A stretch of 64,000 bases of DNA, from assembly GCF_020921035.1 (NCBI RefSeq), contig NC_063156.1, positions 5,332,001 to 5,396,000 on the forward strand, given 5' to 3'. Within the stretch, counting starts at the first letter, position 1. Each line of letters starts with the position of its first letter. Shown piece after piece: positions 37,202 through 49,037 of this stretch. The translations under genes were made by a program, and so were the position numbers. Under the pieces are notes generated by a model. The model searched no databases and had not been told where the DNA came from. It saw only the letters and a list, made by a program, of their open reading frames with translations. Source of the DNA: Rhodamnia argentea (taxonomy: Eukaryota > Streptophyta > Magnoliopsida > Myrtales > Myrtaceae).

Positions 37202-40200
37202 TCAAATACGGCTTGAGTCTCTTCCGAAAATAAATCTTCGTGTCCAATCAGATACAACCAACATCCGTGTGCGCCAGCTTACTTGCTTGCTGTAAAAGAG
37301 GAAAAAGCTTTAAATATCACAACACAAAACACCGAGTGATATTACTACCAAAGTCTGAAGGGATTTAGCACCTCGCATATACAGAATACCAGAGCCACTG
37401 AGTACTATGACCCATAGATATCCAGTCTCCAGGAAGTTCTGCAGCAGCTTGCTCTCCTCCCAAAGGAGCAAACTTCCCAAAATGCTTGTACCTTTTTGGC
37501 CACATTAGAAGCAACCAGTTATTGAGAAGGTAACAGACATATATACATACATCTGTTATATATAGAGAGAGAGAACAACTCATCTACAGTGAAAAAGGAT
37601 AAACATAATGAAAAAGGAAAAATACCGAAAAGGACGAAAACGATGGTGCCCAGAACCAGTAAAACGTCTGGGACCTTCAGGATGTTCTTGACACTGCTGT
37701 CTCTTGTTGAAGCACCTTGAAAGATAAGCTCCTTGTTGAGCAGCGACCTGGAATAGATAGCATCAGATTTTTTAAGTGCTTCCATGATGATGGCAAGAGA
37801 AGCCACATAAAATTTAACTTAAAAAAGACTTGCAAAACCATCACCTGTGCAGTGGCTGGCAAACTCTTCAATTGTGAATCTACAAGAGAAAGGGCCGATT
37901 TGAATCCTTCAATATCTACACTTTCTCTCTGATTGCCTTCTGGATCTCTCAGCAGATCTGTTACATCCATCAAATGCTTGCTCTTTAAGTATAGTTCTAC
38001 TTGGGGATACCGTACGAGGATATCATCCACAACATCTTGAAATTCATCAATAGTTAAAGTGCCAGAGTTATCCTTGTCTGCAGCCTTGAATATGCTTAAG
38101 ATGTCCTCCTGAATATATCAAATATAGTAATCACTTATTAAAGGAAGAGCACAAGTACAATGATGATCAATACCATTTCTAAGGTCAATGTTACCATCAG
38201 TAGACGATTAGAGTTTGTAAAATGCAGCTTTGCTCCAATTTAAGCTAGTAATAATCAGCATTTTTTGGCACTATAAGGCGGCCATGTCATACTGTGAAAA
38301 GATATATACATACATATCCCCCAGTATGTTCATGCTTCATGTTAGAGTTAAGGCAACTTATCATGCTATTCAAGAAACCCATACACGTTGTAATCTGGTC
38401 AATTAATATGAACTCAAAGCAAACTTCCAAAGAGCCAATCTGGGGTTCCTCATGAGGAGCATTTTCATGCAATTTCTAAAATAAGGCCATCCATGTACAC
38501 AACTGAGATATGTCACATTTCAGTTTAAGTACCACAAACTAACAAAGACAGATGGAACCAACTATATCAACATATGGTAAAAGATCCCCAGTTAAAGCAT
38601 ACCATTATTTTACGTTGGTCTATAGTAGCACAATCACCTAGGGCGTATACATTTTCACTGCCCTTCACCCGTAGCCATTCATTAGTTGCAAGAACTCGCC
38701 TATTACCCTGCAGATCAAGCAAAACCTAAAATCATTCTGATAATAACAATGATACAGTATATCAGTAATGAGACAAGGCAAGAGATGGAATCTATGCATA
38801 GGCACAGGTTGAGGCTGAGGCCACAAAAGGCAATAGACATAATACAGATCACCAGCTAAGGGCCCCAAATGACCGCTCAGTGATAGATCGTTATCTGTCA
38901 CATAGTTTTATTTCTCATTTGGCATATTTAATGTCACAGTTTCTTAGAGTCCACTTCATGAATGCATGACAGTACGCCACAAACCTGACCAACTTGTTCC
39001 GTGAAGTCCCTCACCACTGGACGAGTCCCTATACCAGTTGACCAAACAACTAATCCATGGGGAATTGAGTAAACCTCTCCTCCGGATTTCATCTTCACAG
39101 AAAGCGACTTATCTGAAACACCGAGAACCCGACAACCAGTAGAGACCTCAATGCCATCCCTTTGGAACTTTTGCTCAGCAAATGAGCTGATTCTTTCATC
39201 AAACCTGAGAATTTGAAAAGGAATTCACTTTCAACTTACATAATTAAAATCCTGTTTCTTAAAAATTACTCATAGATGCCAACCCCAATTACCACGTGTA
39301 TGAAAAAGCAGAAATGTTATAGCCACCTTTCACACATTTGTATCGGACTGTTCACTACAAAGTACCATCCCCCAAGTTTATGGCCGTGGACAATCCAAAT
39401 TCACAAATTAAACTTCACCAACAAATCATCCTGACACAATTCTCCATGCCTCTGAAGAGGCAGGAGGCCGCATTCCGTAGCTTTCAACATCCAAATGCCC
39501 TCCATAATGATATAGACCTACATCCAGCTCCTATACAAGTATCTTAACTCAACTTCCCACCAGATGGAAACCATATTTAAGGAGAAAACACGATTTGAGC
39601 TGAGACCACAACATTGGACAGACCTTTCACGAGTAATTTAAAGTTCAAACAGTCCTGCCTTTTCATTATGCTCCATTGTCCAAATTAACAAGCCTACTAT
39701 TTGCTAGTGGTTAACATGACAGAGGGACAATAATGGAGTATAATCAGATTGCGCTCGATTGTAAAATCATGGGAAAAAAAATACAAGGCTAATTGAAAAC
39801 AAAAGCAAACAGCATAGTTTGAAACTTTGATCATCTTTCCTGTTTGAAACTTTCACTTCCTGAGAAATTTGTGGATGTTGTATAGAATGTTGGAAATGGA
39901 TAATTCAGACAGAACAGCACACCCTTATAATTCGGTTTTATTTCAAGTTTGACAGATTAAAAGATTCTCCCCAACATGCAACTCTAAATCCATAAGATCA
40001 TGTTGTCTTGACATGACACAGACCACATCCATGGGTATCAGAATAGTTTCAATATTAAGCCTACAGCATGCTAAAAATGCATTGCAACATAATACTGCAG
40101 AGATATTTTCTTACATGTTCAGGATGTGATCTCCTGATTGGACCAGCGTTATCCGAACTAGGTCCTTGACCATTGGATAGATGTTTATGAGATCTTCTTG

Positions 40201-43200
40201 TATAAAGTCATGCAGCTCCGCAGCAAATTCAACACCTGTGGGACCTCCCCCAACAATCACAAAATGAAGAAATGTTTTTCGATCTTCTTCACTCAAGCCC
40301 GGAAGGACGGCCTTTTCAAAACAATCTATTACACTAGCACGGATCTTCTGTGCATCCTCCACTTCCTGCATGACATGCACAAGCTACACATCAATGCATT
40401 GAAAGCTCAGAACTTACAGAATGAGGACTAACAGCAAGATGATCTGCAAAACAACCTGCAAGCATCTAGCAATTCAATATGCAAATAATACTTCTGAAAC
40501 AGCAGAAAACTGACACACCTTCAGGAAGTAACAGTTCTCCTTTACACCTGGGGTGTTAAAAGTATTTACTTGTGCTCCAACTGCTATGACCAAGTAATCA
40601 TAATCCAGAGAGAATTCCCCATTTCCTCCCAAGTTTTCATCCAGATTAGAGTGACATAGAACTTTATTATTTGCAGCATCAATCTTCACACATTCAGCTT
40701 CAAAAAACTCAATTTCTCCATTTCTCTGAAATTGTGGATGCCAAAAAAGTGTAAGTATCCCAGAACAAAGTCAGAATGATATTGCATTTCTCAGATGCTG
40801 TAATCATGTGAGACCAAATGAAGACTCGAAGGAATAGTATTTATAGAAAAGGAAAAAACAAGGAACAAGACCATTAAGAAATTAGGGTTAATACCACGAA
40901 AAACCCCAAACTGGAACACTTGTGACAAATTTAACCCAAACTATTTTTTTAACCACAAAAAAATCCCAAACCGGTACACTTATGACAAATTTACCCCAAA
41001 TTGGTACACCTGTGACGAATTTACCCTCAGTTTATTTTAGTTAAATCTAATCGTCAAATTTTTGAGTTAAATGACCCGTGGTAGTTGATGGGTATATCAA
41101 TTCAAGATTTTTACCCTCCGTTTGTCACAGATATATCAATTTGGGATTTTCGTGGTATTAACCCAATTTTACGGAGAGTAAATTTGTCATAGGCGTACTA
41201 GTTTGAGATTTTTTTGTGGTTAAAAAAATTAGTTTATGGTAAATTTGTCATAGATATACCAATTTAGGGTTTTTTATAGTCAAAAAAATATTTTGGGGTA
41301 AATTTGTCACACGTGTACTAGTTTGGGGTTTTTCGTAGTAAAAAAAATAGTTTGGAATAAATTTGTCACGGGTATACCAGTTTGGGATTTTTCGTAGTAT
41401 TAACCCAAGAAATTAATGGCGAGGTGGAGTATAAGGTATACTAGTGTGGGTGTTATCAAAAAGAGAGAGCTAACGTAAAACGTCCGGAAGAACAATAGGA
41501 TCGCTCATGATGCTGGATCGAAATGACATATATCCCTCTTGAGTAGAAATAACGTCTGCAATAACAATAGGATCACTCATGATGCTGGATCGAAATGACA
41601 TAATCCTTTTGACTAGAAATAACTGCAACAAGGATTCTCAATGCTAATGCATTGCTTTTGCCATCCTGCACGTAGTAGCATATTATAACGATTGTTCCAG
41701 TACTAGTATTTCATGTACCTCATCTAAGTGGAACCCAATATCACCGTGGTAGTCCCACATAATTCGATGTAATCACAAGGAATCCCTCTACTTAACATCA
41801 ATAGTCTTATTTTGTCTCATAGTAAGACTAATTTAAAAAACAAAAAAGAAGAAGAAGAAAAGGCCATACCTACTATCTACTTGAGATGACCAAATTTAAG
41901 ATATAAACAGGGAAAAGAGTTTTCATTCACCAATTTCACAAAGTAAACAACCGTTTTGTCCTGGTCTATCAAAAGCGAAAAAAGGTGGTTGCTATAAGAT
42001 TGTTTCAGGCAATCCGCATGAAACCGGATTGAGAACTGATATTTGCAGGAATCATAATTTCAAAAATCTGAGGGAATAAGAGTCAATGTGATCTGGTTAT
42101 GGAATAGAATCTTGAACTAGTTTCAAGACCATGATGAAATTTTAGAATTGATATGTCCACCAAAAGGAGCGAATAAGCATGTAAACTTCTAAGCCTGAAC
42201 ACATGCATGAAAATTATTGAGTAAGCATCATATCGTGTCACTGTAGCATAAGATCTTTTTTTTTCTTTCTCTTTTTGGTCTGTTAACACCATGAAAACTT
42301 CTAAGCCCGAACACATACATGAAAATTATTGAGTATGCATCACATCGTGTTGCCGTAGCATAAGATCTGTTTTTTTTTTGCCCTTTTTGGCCTGTAAACA
42401 CCGTGAAAACTGACTATTCTTATACATTCAAGAAGCGATGAGTGATTAGATTATATTGCACATAATGGGAATTAGTCTATCCTTTTTTTACCATAAACAT
42501 CCATCTAGACTGCCACTAGTAGTATTTTTTTTCCCTACGTGAATTTGCATTGCTAAGTGAGGATTAAAAATGCATTTCTATATGACAAATAATAACCAAA
42601 ACATAAATGGAAAAAGCACAATAATTACCTTCTTTATTATTTTTCTAACTGGCTCCACAATACTCCTTGCTTCAACTGTTCCGCACGTAACACTAGGTAA
42701 CAAAGGCGTAAATGCAAAGTAGTTCCTGGGCGAAACAACCTGAACGTCGTAAGATGAAACCTCTATATCCTTGAGGAAACTAGTACCAGCCCATCCAGTT
42801 CCAAGCACCACCACTTTCTTCTTCTTTTGCTCCTTCTGATTTAGGTCACGACTGACTCGATCTGTCTCTGACTGAGAATCTGAATAGGCTACTAAACTTC
42901 CGCTACTGCAAAATTCATATGACGGGATACGCAATGTCACAATATGCTATAATTGGTCAAACAAGAAGCATGTTGCGATATCCCCAAAAAAGTACAATAT
43001 TTGTCATATTTATTCAAGATTAAGAAAGTCCTGGAATTGATACAAAATTCATCGCAAAGTAAAAGAAAATAGCAACAAATTAAGAAATGGGGATTCGCTG
43101 TGATGAGATCTTATCTTGATGACTTGGTATTTTCGCATTCAGATTATTCTGCAGTTTGTTTAAGCTGTTTTTTAAATACATCAAAGCGCTTGCAAGGTCG

Positions 43201-43951
43201 AGCATACTGGTAATGTACTGCTTACTGGGGACATATACACCCAAGACTGATCAATACATAGGATGCTGCAAAATGATACTATAATATTTCCATGCTTACA
43301 ATCTGCACGACCACACATTTTCATGCTTAAAAATCTGAGCATTCAAGACACTAAAATAGATTGTGCTGAGCAAATCCAAAACACACTCTGCTTCTTTTTC
43401 TCGTAATAAAGATCAGAAAATCAATGATTGAAAAACTTACCAAATTATACTCAATGGAATATCAACTCGCACTTTTCACACTCTTAACAATAGAAACCCC
43501 AAATTCGGAACCTCGCTCGGTCTTCTCACGTAACCAGTACATCGATCGCAGTTAGGTTGAAACATTAGCATGTCTGAAGATCACAAATCGTAGCTCGCGG
43601 TGGTCGCACATTCAAACAAAAGGGCGAAACTCAGATTCTCAACTTTTAATAGCACCGAACTCTAACGAACGCGATGTCCAACTAAAAGCTCCAAGCGAGT
43701 CAACAAACGCTCCCTAAACTCGTCGATCATCACAAACCGAACTCAGTCAAGAGCTCAGAGTCAGAGACATAGAGAAGGCGACGACCGCGGCGGCGGCGGC
43801 GGCGGCGGCGGCATTACAGTGAATGACGGAGAGTAAAAGATGGGACGGGAGCGGGGCGCTACCTGAGAGTGACGAGAACCAAAGCCTTGAAGCAAGCGGG
43901 GTGGCCATGGAGATAACTCGAAGCTCTCCTCAAGAAGGACGAGATCGTCAT
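37202..43951 (-). CDS. External alternative NADPH dehydrogenase, NDB1-like
   Basis: Ten exons, complement(join(37202..37289, 37372..37491, 37626..37747, 37845..38108, 38603..38707, 38985..39204, 40115..40365, 40519..40725, 42629..42905, 43863..43951)): 1,743 nt, 580 residues. A type II NAD(P)H:ubiquinone oxidoreductase of the external NDB class. Landmarks are [20 protein letters not shown] (first Rossmann fold), [38 protein letters not shown] and [10 protein letters not shown]. Here Gln267 replaces the acidic residue at the end of the second beta strand, a feature of NADPH-preferring NDB1. A canonical EF-hand loop (394-405, [12 protein letters not shown]) fits calcium-dependent activity. The C-terminus is FGRDSSRI, like Arabidopsis NDB1. 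The start [20 protein letters not shown] is chosen over an upstream out-of-frame ATG at 44006 because it resembles the NDB1 N-terminus and gives exon 1 the same 89 nt as the paralog. All exon phases match the NDB2-like neighbour. A MULE-type MITE sits in the second intron and a MULE-like element ends 115 bp upstream of the ATG. Confidence 0.93.
40885..41406. mobile_element. MULE-type MITE with 9-bp target duplication
   Basis: A 522-bp element with inverted ends GGGTTAATACCACGAAAAAC / GGGTTAATACTACGAAAAAT (the second read on the minus strand). It is flanked by a perfect 9-bp direct repeat AAGAAATTA at 40876-40884 and 41407-41415. The 9-bp duplication points to the Mutator superfamily. The interior is a set of degenerate tandem copies of the 'gacaaatttacccaaa' unit, in opposite orientations in the two halves. 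Non-coding. It lies in the NDB1-like intron between the exons at 40519-40725 and 42629-42905. Confidence 0.85.
43787..43812. repeat. (CGG)n trinucleotide run near NDB1-like exon 1
   Basis: About nine CGG units in intron 1, 51 bp beyond the end of exon 1 of the NDB1-like gene. It reads CCG on the transcribed strand. Confidence 0.9.
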
Positions 43952-44065
43952 GGCGACGGAAGCCTCGGATTCCGAGGGAGAGAGCGCGCGAGAGCGTCTG
44001 GGTCATAGCAGTTTCGGATCCGAATTGACGGCGACGAGACGCGGGAGACTGTCTTCTTATCTTCC

Positions 44066-45318
44066 GAGAAAATATTGGGAGAGTTTAATAGTCCACCTAA
44101 GCAAATTACCACTCCATTCATCGATTGTCATCTGTCCGAATTGGGCCCACCTTTCAGACTTTTTTGTCCCCTCGCCTCGAGAAAATATTGGGTACCCACA
44201 GGCTGCCAGCACATTTTTACCCAGATCCATTCATTTAACGACACGTGTTTAATGGGCCCCGCATTTCAGACTTTTAAGAAATCTCTCCCCCTCTGACTTT
44301 CTCTCTTCCGTAAACACCCCTTCCTCTTTCTTCTTCCTCTTTCTTCCTCTGTCTTCCTCACCCACCGCCCACGGCTCCCCCCGCCAGACAACCTCGGCGG
44401 CTAGATGCTAGATCTCCGGCATGCTGCCGCCTTCTTACTCCCCCGTACCAAGATCTCGGCCTCCGTCGACTACTCCGCAGAGATCTCGGTGGAAGGAAAG
44501 ACCGACCAAGACCGACTTCCATAATCCATATAAACCCAAAATCGAATCGCAAAAAAAATATGAACGCATTCATACATGACAAAAAAAATCAAAGAAAAGA
44601 TCTCTGAATTATTACATTTTCTTCTTTCGCGAACGATTTAGAAAAAAAAAAAAATCGCACAAGGCCCCTCTCTCTATCTCTAAGGTGTATTGGTGAAGAT
44701 GATGTGGGAAGACGCTTTTCCGATAGCAAGCCCGAGCAAGAGTCTCCCTTCAATTTCAACTTCTTCTCTCTCCTATCCAAACCCAAGGTACTACGAGTTC
44801 CTGGACCTTGTTGATGGAGGAATTCATTGTTCCCAGTGTTTTTTTAGGACTCCTCCTTTGCCTTCGCTTGGTGATTCGTTGGAGGCGACGGTGAATGCGA
44901 TGTATGAGGCGGCGGCGTGGTTTCTTCACCACGGAACAGTGCGTCGTCGCAGGCGTGAATGAGAAGAAAAGACCGAGTTGCATAAACATGAAGATTTCGG
45001 CCTCTGTTTCTGAAGGAAACAGAAAGAGCATCAGAGAAGACAGATGAAGAGAGAGAAGGTGGAAGGGTGTTTATGGAAGAGAGAAAGTGAGTGAGGGAGA
45101 GTTTGCTGAAAAATCTTAAATGTGGACCCCATTAAACACGCGTCGCCCAATGAATAAACCTGGGTAAAAGTGTGCTGGCACCCGGTGCGTACCCAATATT
45201 TTCTCGCAACGGAGGGGAGAAAAAATCTGAAAGGTAGGCCCAATTCGGACAGATGGCAATCAATGAATGGAGCCGTAATTTGCTTACGTAGACTATTAAA
45301 CTCACCCAATATTTTCTC
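44066..45318. mobile_element. MULE-like element 1, roughly 290-bp compound TIRs
   Basis: The left arm (44066 to about 44360) and right arm (about 45033 to 45318) are inverted copies of each other. Both start GAGAAAATATTGGG and continue through AGTTTAATAG and GCAAATTAC. The terminal motif occurs a second time inside each arm, about 112 bp in (44178 and, inverted, ending at 45205), so the arms are compound. No clear target duplication: the flanks share only TCTTCC (44060-44065 and 45322-45327). No transposase; the 670-bp interior carries an unrecognised 90-codon frame (44690-44962). Long TIRs and the motif shared with element 2 indicate a non-autonomous Mutator-like element. Confidence 0.75.
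44690..44962 (+). pseudogene. Possible captured gene fragment inside MULE-like element 1
   Basis: A 90-codon open frame in the interior of the element. The segment from PNPRYYEFLDLV to LGDSLEATVNAMYEAAAWFL has the rough look of a double-stranded-RNA-binding fold (Pro-x-Tyr start, beta-rich middle, Ala-rich final helix), but I cannot match it to a specific gene. It may be a host exon picked up by the element or chance coding-like sequence. No promoter or splice evidence for expression. Confidence 0.25.
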
Positions 45319-45329
45319 CCTTCTTCCAC

Positions 45330-47790
45330 GAGAAAATATTAGGTGCGACCAGAGTGCCAGCGCATCTCTCAGTCGCACCACTCAGAGATCGCCACGTGTC
45401 AAAGCGGTCCCATGCGCACCAAAATTCCAAAACCCACGTACTCCTCCGTCTCCGTTATCTCCGTTACTGCTCCCCCTTCTCTCTCTCTCTCTCTCTGCCT
45501 CCGTCCCATCCCAAGAATTAAACTTATTATTTTCTCCTCTCTTCTTCTCTCTCCATTAAAGGCATGTGTATACCCTCTCTCTCTCTCTCTTTCAAATTTC
45601 ATCCCCCACCCCGAGCATCCAAAGGCAATCTCTCCCCTTCGCCTCCGCCTCCGCCTCCGCCTCCGCCTCCGCCTACAGCACATCGCCTCAGGCTCTGGCT
45701 TCGGCACGTCGCCTCCAAGAGCTCCTTCGGCGGCTTCGGTTCCTTCAAGAGATTCCCCGTCGTAGCTGCTGGGTCCGAAACTCGTCCGCTTACGGCACGA
45801 CGGCTCAGATCCGCTTCCGGCACGTTGAGACTTTTTTTCTCGTGGGTTTTTGGCTTCCAAAAGCTGGGTGCGCCTTCTCCTTCAAAACCCTGGGCTGTTT
45901 TTACCGTCAGCTCCCACTAGAAAACCTCCCTCCTTTTTCCTGAACTGGGTTAAAAAAAAATGGAATCTCGCACTCTATGAATGGAGAAAATATTAGGCGC
46001 TTCTCTTGGAGGGCCAAAAGTTTTCTTTGTTGGCAAAATAAAGAAAGAAGAGCATGAAATGCGCATAAAAAGACCGTGATTTCATGATGCGAACAAATCG
46101 TTTTGGTTTTTTTAATCTGATAAAAGCACGGCAGAAAATGCTTGAGAAAATAGAGAAGGCAGAGATGCAATGGAAGGCCGTGTGCACACGCTGCGGTAAC
46201 AACTCCAACTTTGTCACTATTAAATGTCTAGCGTCAGTTGGGGATCGCAACAAGCTGAAGATATGATGGACATGCATGGTACTACTATGGAAACAACGGT
46301 AGTTCTATACGGGCACAAGCATATGTACAAATCGTTAGCCTGATATCTCAATTTTTCATATTGAAATTGCAAAGCTATGTCTTTATCAAATTTTGGCATT
46401 GTATGGGAAGAATGAGTTATACTTATACTACCATAAATCGGAGATTGGTGCTTCAAATTTAGCCACTACAATATATTCATGCTATTAACTCATTCAGGAG
46501 CGTGATGGACAGCCCATTTCGGCACATATGCTTGTGACCTGAACAGAAAAATATGATTTTATTTCAATCTCTATCATGTTTTCCATACAAGGAAGCTTTC
46601 CACGGCTTTTTTTCCCCATGTTTAGCTTTTGGCTTATTGAGCTGGATCATAGCTTACCGGCAAAGATTCGTAACTATTGATTAGGCTCATCATCTTGAAA
46701 AAAAAGGATTCTAAACTAAGCCAAGCATTCGACCAAAAAATAATAATAATAATAAGTGAAGCAATCAACTATGCTATAAGGTCGAAAAGAGAAGGATTCT
46801 AAAGAAAACAGCTAAACAATTGAATTCATATAGAAATACTGAGATTACAACTACATTTTTAAAGAATAACCACTTCTTTGTGTCTACTCTCTATCTGTAA
46901 AAATCATCCCGTGATCTAGGATGGTTCACTAAATTTGTTGGATGAATGTTGGTGCTGCTGTTGAAGATGAGCCATTCGAGCTCCTTTTGGCAGATGAGTA
47001 GCACCATTCTCTCATTCTCCAGCTTGGCTCTCTCCATTTCCCTTTCCTTCCGCCGGTGAACTTCACCCACTTCAGCCGCTACTTCTTATCCACTGATTCT
47101 TCTCCGGCGGACTCCTGTTGCCTCTTGCATCACGTTAATTGCCTCACTACTCAGTTCCTGCCCGAGCGCTGTAGAGATGAATCAAAAACAGATTCTATTT
47201 TCATTCACTCCTATGCATCATACTTCTCTCTCAGAAATGGATCATTCTTTATTTTGCCAATAAAAGACACAATTTTTGAACCACAGGCCAAATGTCCACA
47301 TACAGGGCAATAAAAAAACAGAGATATTCTCTCACAGCCCAACGGAAAAAAGTACATACCCAAGTCAGCGAAACCTCAAGAAACCTCCAAATGCGACACC
47401 AAGAGCCTGGAAAGCCTCATTCATTCTAGAAAAAAATTTCCATTTTTTTAACCCAGTTCAGGAAAAAGGAGGGAGGTTTTCTGGTGGGAGCTGACAGTAA
47501 AAACAGCTCAGGGTTTTGAAGGAGAACGCGCACCCAGCTTTTGGAAGCCAAAAACTCACGAGAAAAAAAGTCTCAACGTGCCGGAAGCGGATCTGAGCTG
47601 TCGTGCCGTAGGCGGACGAGCTTCGGACCCAGCAGCTACGACGGGGGGTCTCTTGAGGGAACCGAAGCCGCCGAAGGGGCTCCTGGAGGCGATGTGCCGG
47701 AGCCGGAGGTAGAGGCGACATGCTGGAGGCGGAGGCGGAGAGAATGCCTTCGGACGCACGGGGTGGGGGGCATGAAATTTGAAATAAAGC

Positions 47791-47822
<32 letters not shown>

Positions 47823-48042
47823 ATACAGATGCCTTTAATGGAGAGAGAAGGAGAGAGAGGAGAAAATATTAGGTTTAATTCTTGGGATGGGACGGAGTTG
47901 GCGTTAACCGGAGTAAACGGAGACGGCAAGAGTTTGGGCATTTCAAAATTTTCTGTGCGTGGGGCCCGACTGCCACGTGGCAGTCGCTGAATGGTTCGAC
48001 TGAGAGATGCGCTGGCACTCTGGTCGCACCTAATATTTTCTC
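45330..48042. mobile_element. MULE-like element 2, roughly 600-630-bp TIRs and perfect 10-bp TSD
   Basis: The left arm 45330 to about 45965 and right arm about 47437 to 48042 are inverted copies, beginning GAGAAAATATTAGGTGCGAC and sharing CAGAGTGCCAGCGCATCTCT. The element is flanked by a perfect direct repeat CTTCTTCCAC at 45320-45329 and 48043-48052, the right length for a Mutator-superfamily target duplication. The arms include CT-rich tracts, a CCTCCG hexamer repeat in the left arm (45640-45675), an (AG)n tract in the right arm (47792-47819) and proline/serine/arginine-coding-like sequence. No transposase was recognised in the 1.47-kb interior, so it is non-autonomous. It abuts MULE-like element 1 with only 11 bp between them. 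Confidence 0.85.
46880..47200 (-). pseudogene. Possible decayed captured gene fragment inside MULE-like element 2
   Basis: On the minus strand a frame encodes a charged, helix-forming stretch (EVHRRKEREMERAKLENERM, then VLLICQKELEWLIFN) preceded, after a stop codon, by QELSSEAINVMQEATGVRRR. The heptad-like charge pattern resembles the C-terminal helix of some plant DNA-binding proteins, but no family can be named. The internal stop argues against a working gene. It may be a fragment captured by the element. Confidence 0.25.
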
Positions 48043-48052
48043 CTTCTTCCAC

Positions 48053-49000
48053 CCTTTTGGGACTAGTCGATGACCAGCTATTAACAAATAATTTCAAAAT
48101 GTTTCGTAGAAATATAATAGTACACACCATTTGAAATAATTCAATACAAAAATATTTTTCTTTAAAAATAAATAATTTTTAAATAATCATTTCTATCACT
48201 TAAATAATTAATCGATGAACAATATTTTCGTGGATGATTAAAATATTTTTCGTCCATTTATTTATTAAAGCAATATAAGCTATCTTTTTTAGGAAATTAT
48301 TCTCTAAATCTTTCAAATCTCGAGGAAAAACGGCACTTCATAATTGAGCAATATATTCGAATTAAGCTAATAGGGTTAATTTCTCCTGCCAATCAAGAAA
48401 CAAATCACGTGTGTGCGACACGAGTGTTCGGAATAGAGGAAATGACGCAAATGATCTTATGAATTTATCTAAACTTTTAATTTATTTAATGTGGTTCCCA
48501 AACTTTTAGTACACGTTCAATTTAATCCTCCGACTGTATGAAAATATTTAGTATCATCCTTTCATCAGTTCGAATTTAGGGACAACATTAAATCTTATCA
48601 TATAGATAAATAATATATTAAACATGTATCAAAAGTTCATCAAATTAAAAATTTAAAGACGAAATTGCATATTGAACTAAAATTCAGTGACCATATTGAA
48701 TAAGTAAAGAGTTCGGTGGCTATATTATTTATTGAATTAAGGTTCATAGATCATTTTTGTAATTACTCCGAATAAACAAATCTCCGATTTTGGAAATATT
48801 CATAAGTTAATGGGTGGGATTGTGAATTGACCTACGGGCTAAGAAGGTACTCTGTTCGAGCCACGTGTTGCTATTTATCACAAGAGGACAAAACTATTGC
48901 CGGGGAGTCTTTGTTCATCCGGAAGTTCTATTTTCATGTACGTTCCCCCCAAAAATTGATCAAACCCTCCATGATCGACATGAAGTCGATTTGGTCGGCG
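48053..49000. other. AT-rich spacer with degenerate repeat pieces
   Basis: 48120-48300 contains AATAAATAATTTTTAAATAA-type sequence loosely related to the MITE family seen at 1.9, 3.1 and 31.8 kb. 48440-48760 repeats phrases such as 'ttcaatttaatcc' and 'gaccatattgaataagtaaa', also seen at the very start of the window. No gene was recognised. Confidence 0.35.
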
Positions 49001-49037
49001 TATAGAGCTCGGCGGTGAGGTCGACGTGATTATTAAC

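Noticed and set aside
41754-41790. A TCCCACAT sequence resembling the upstream element of plant snRNA genes
   Set aside because: The match is incomplete, no TATA box lies at the required spacing, and no snRNA sequence follows.
43761-44006. An upstream ATG frame overlapping NDB1-like exon 1
   Set aside because: The frame does not join exon 2. The ATG at 43951 gives an NDB1-like N-terminus and the same 89-nt exon as the paralog.
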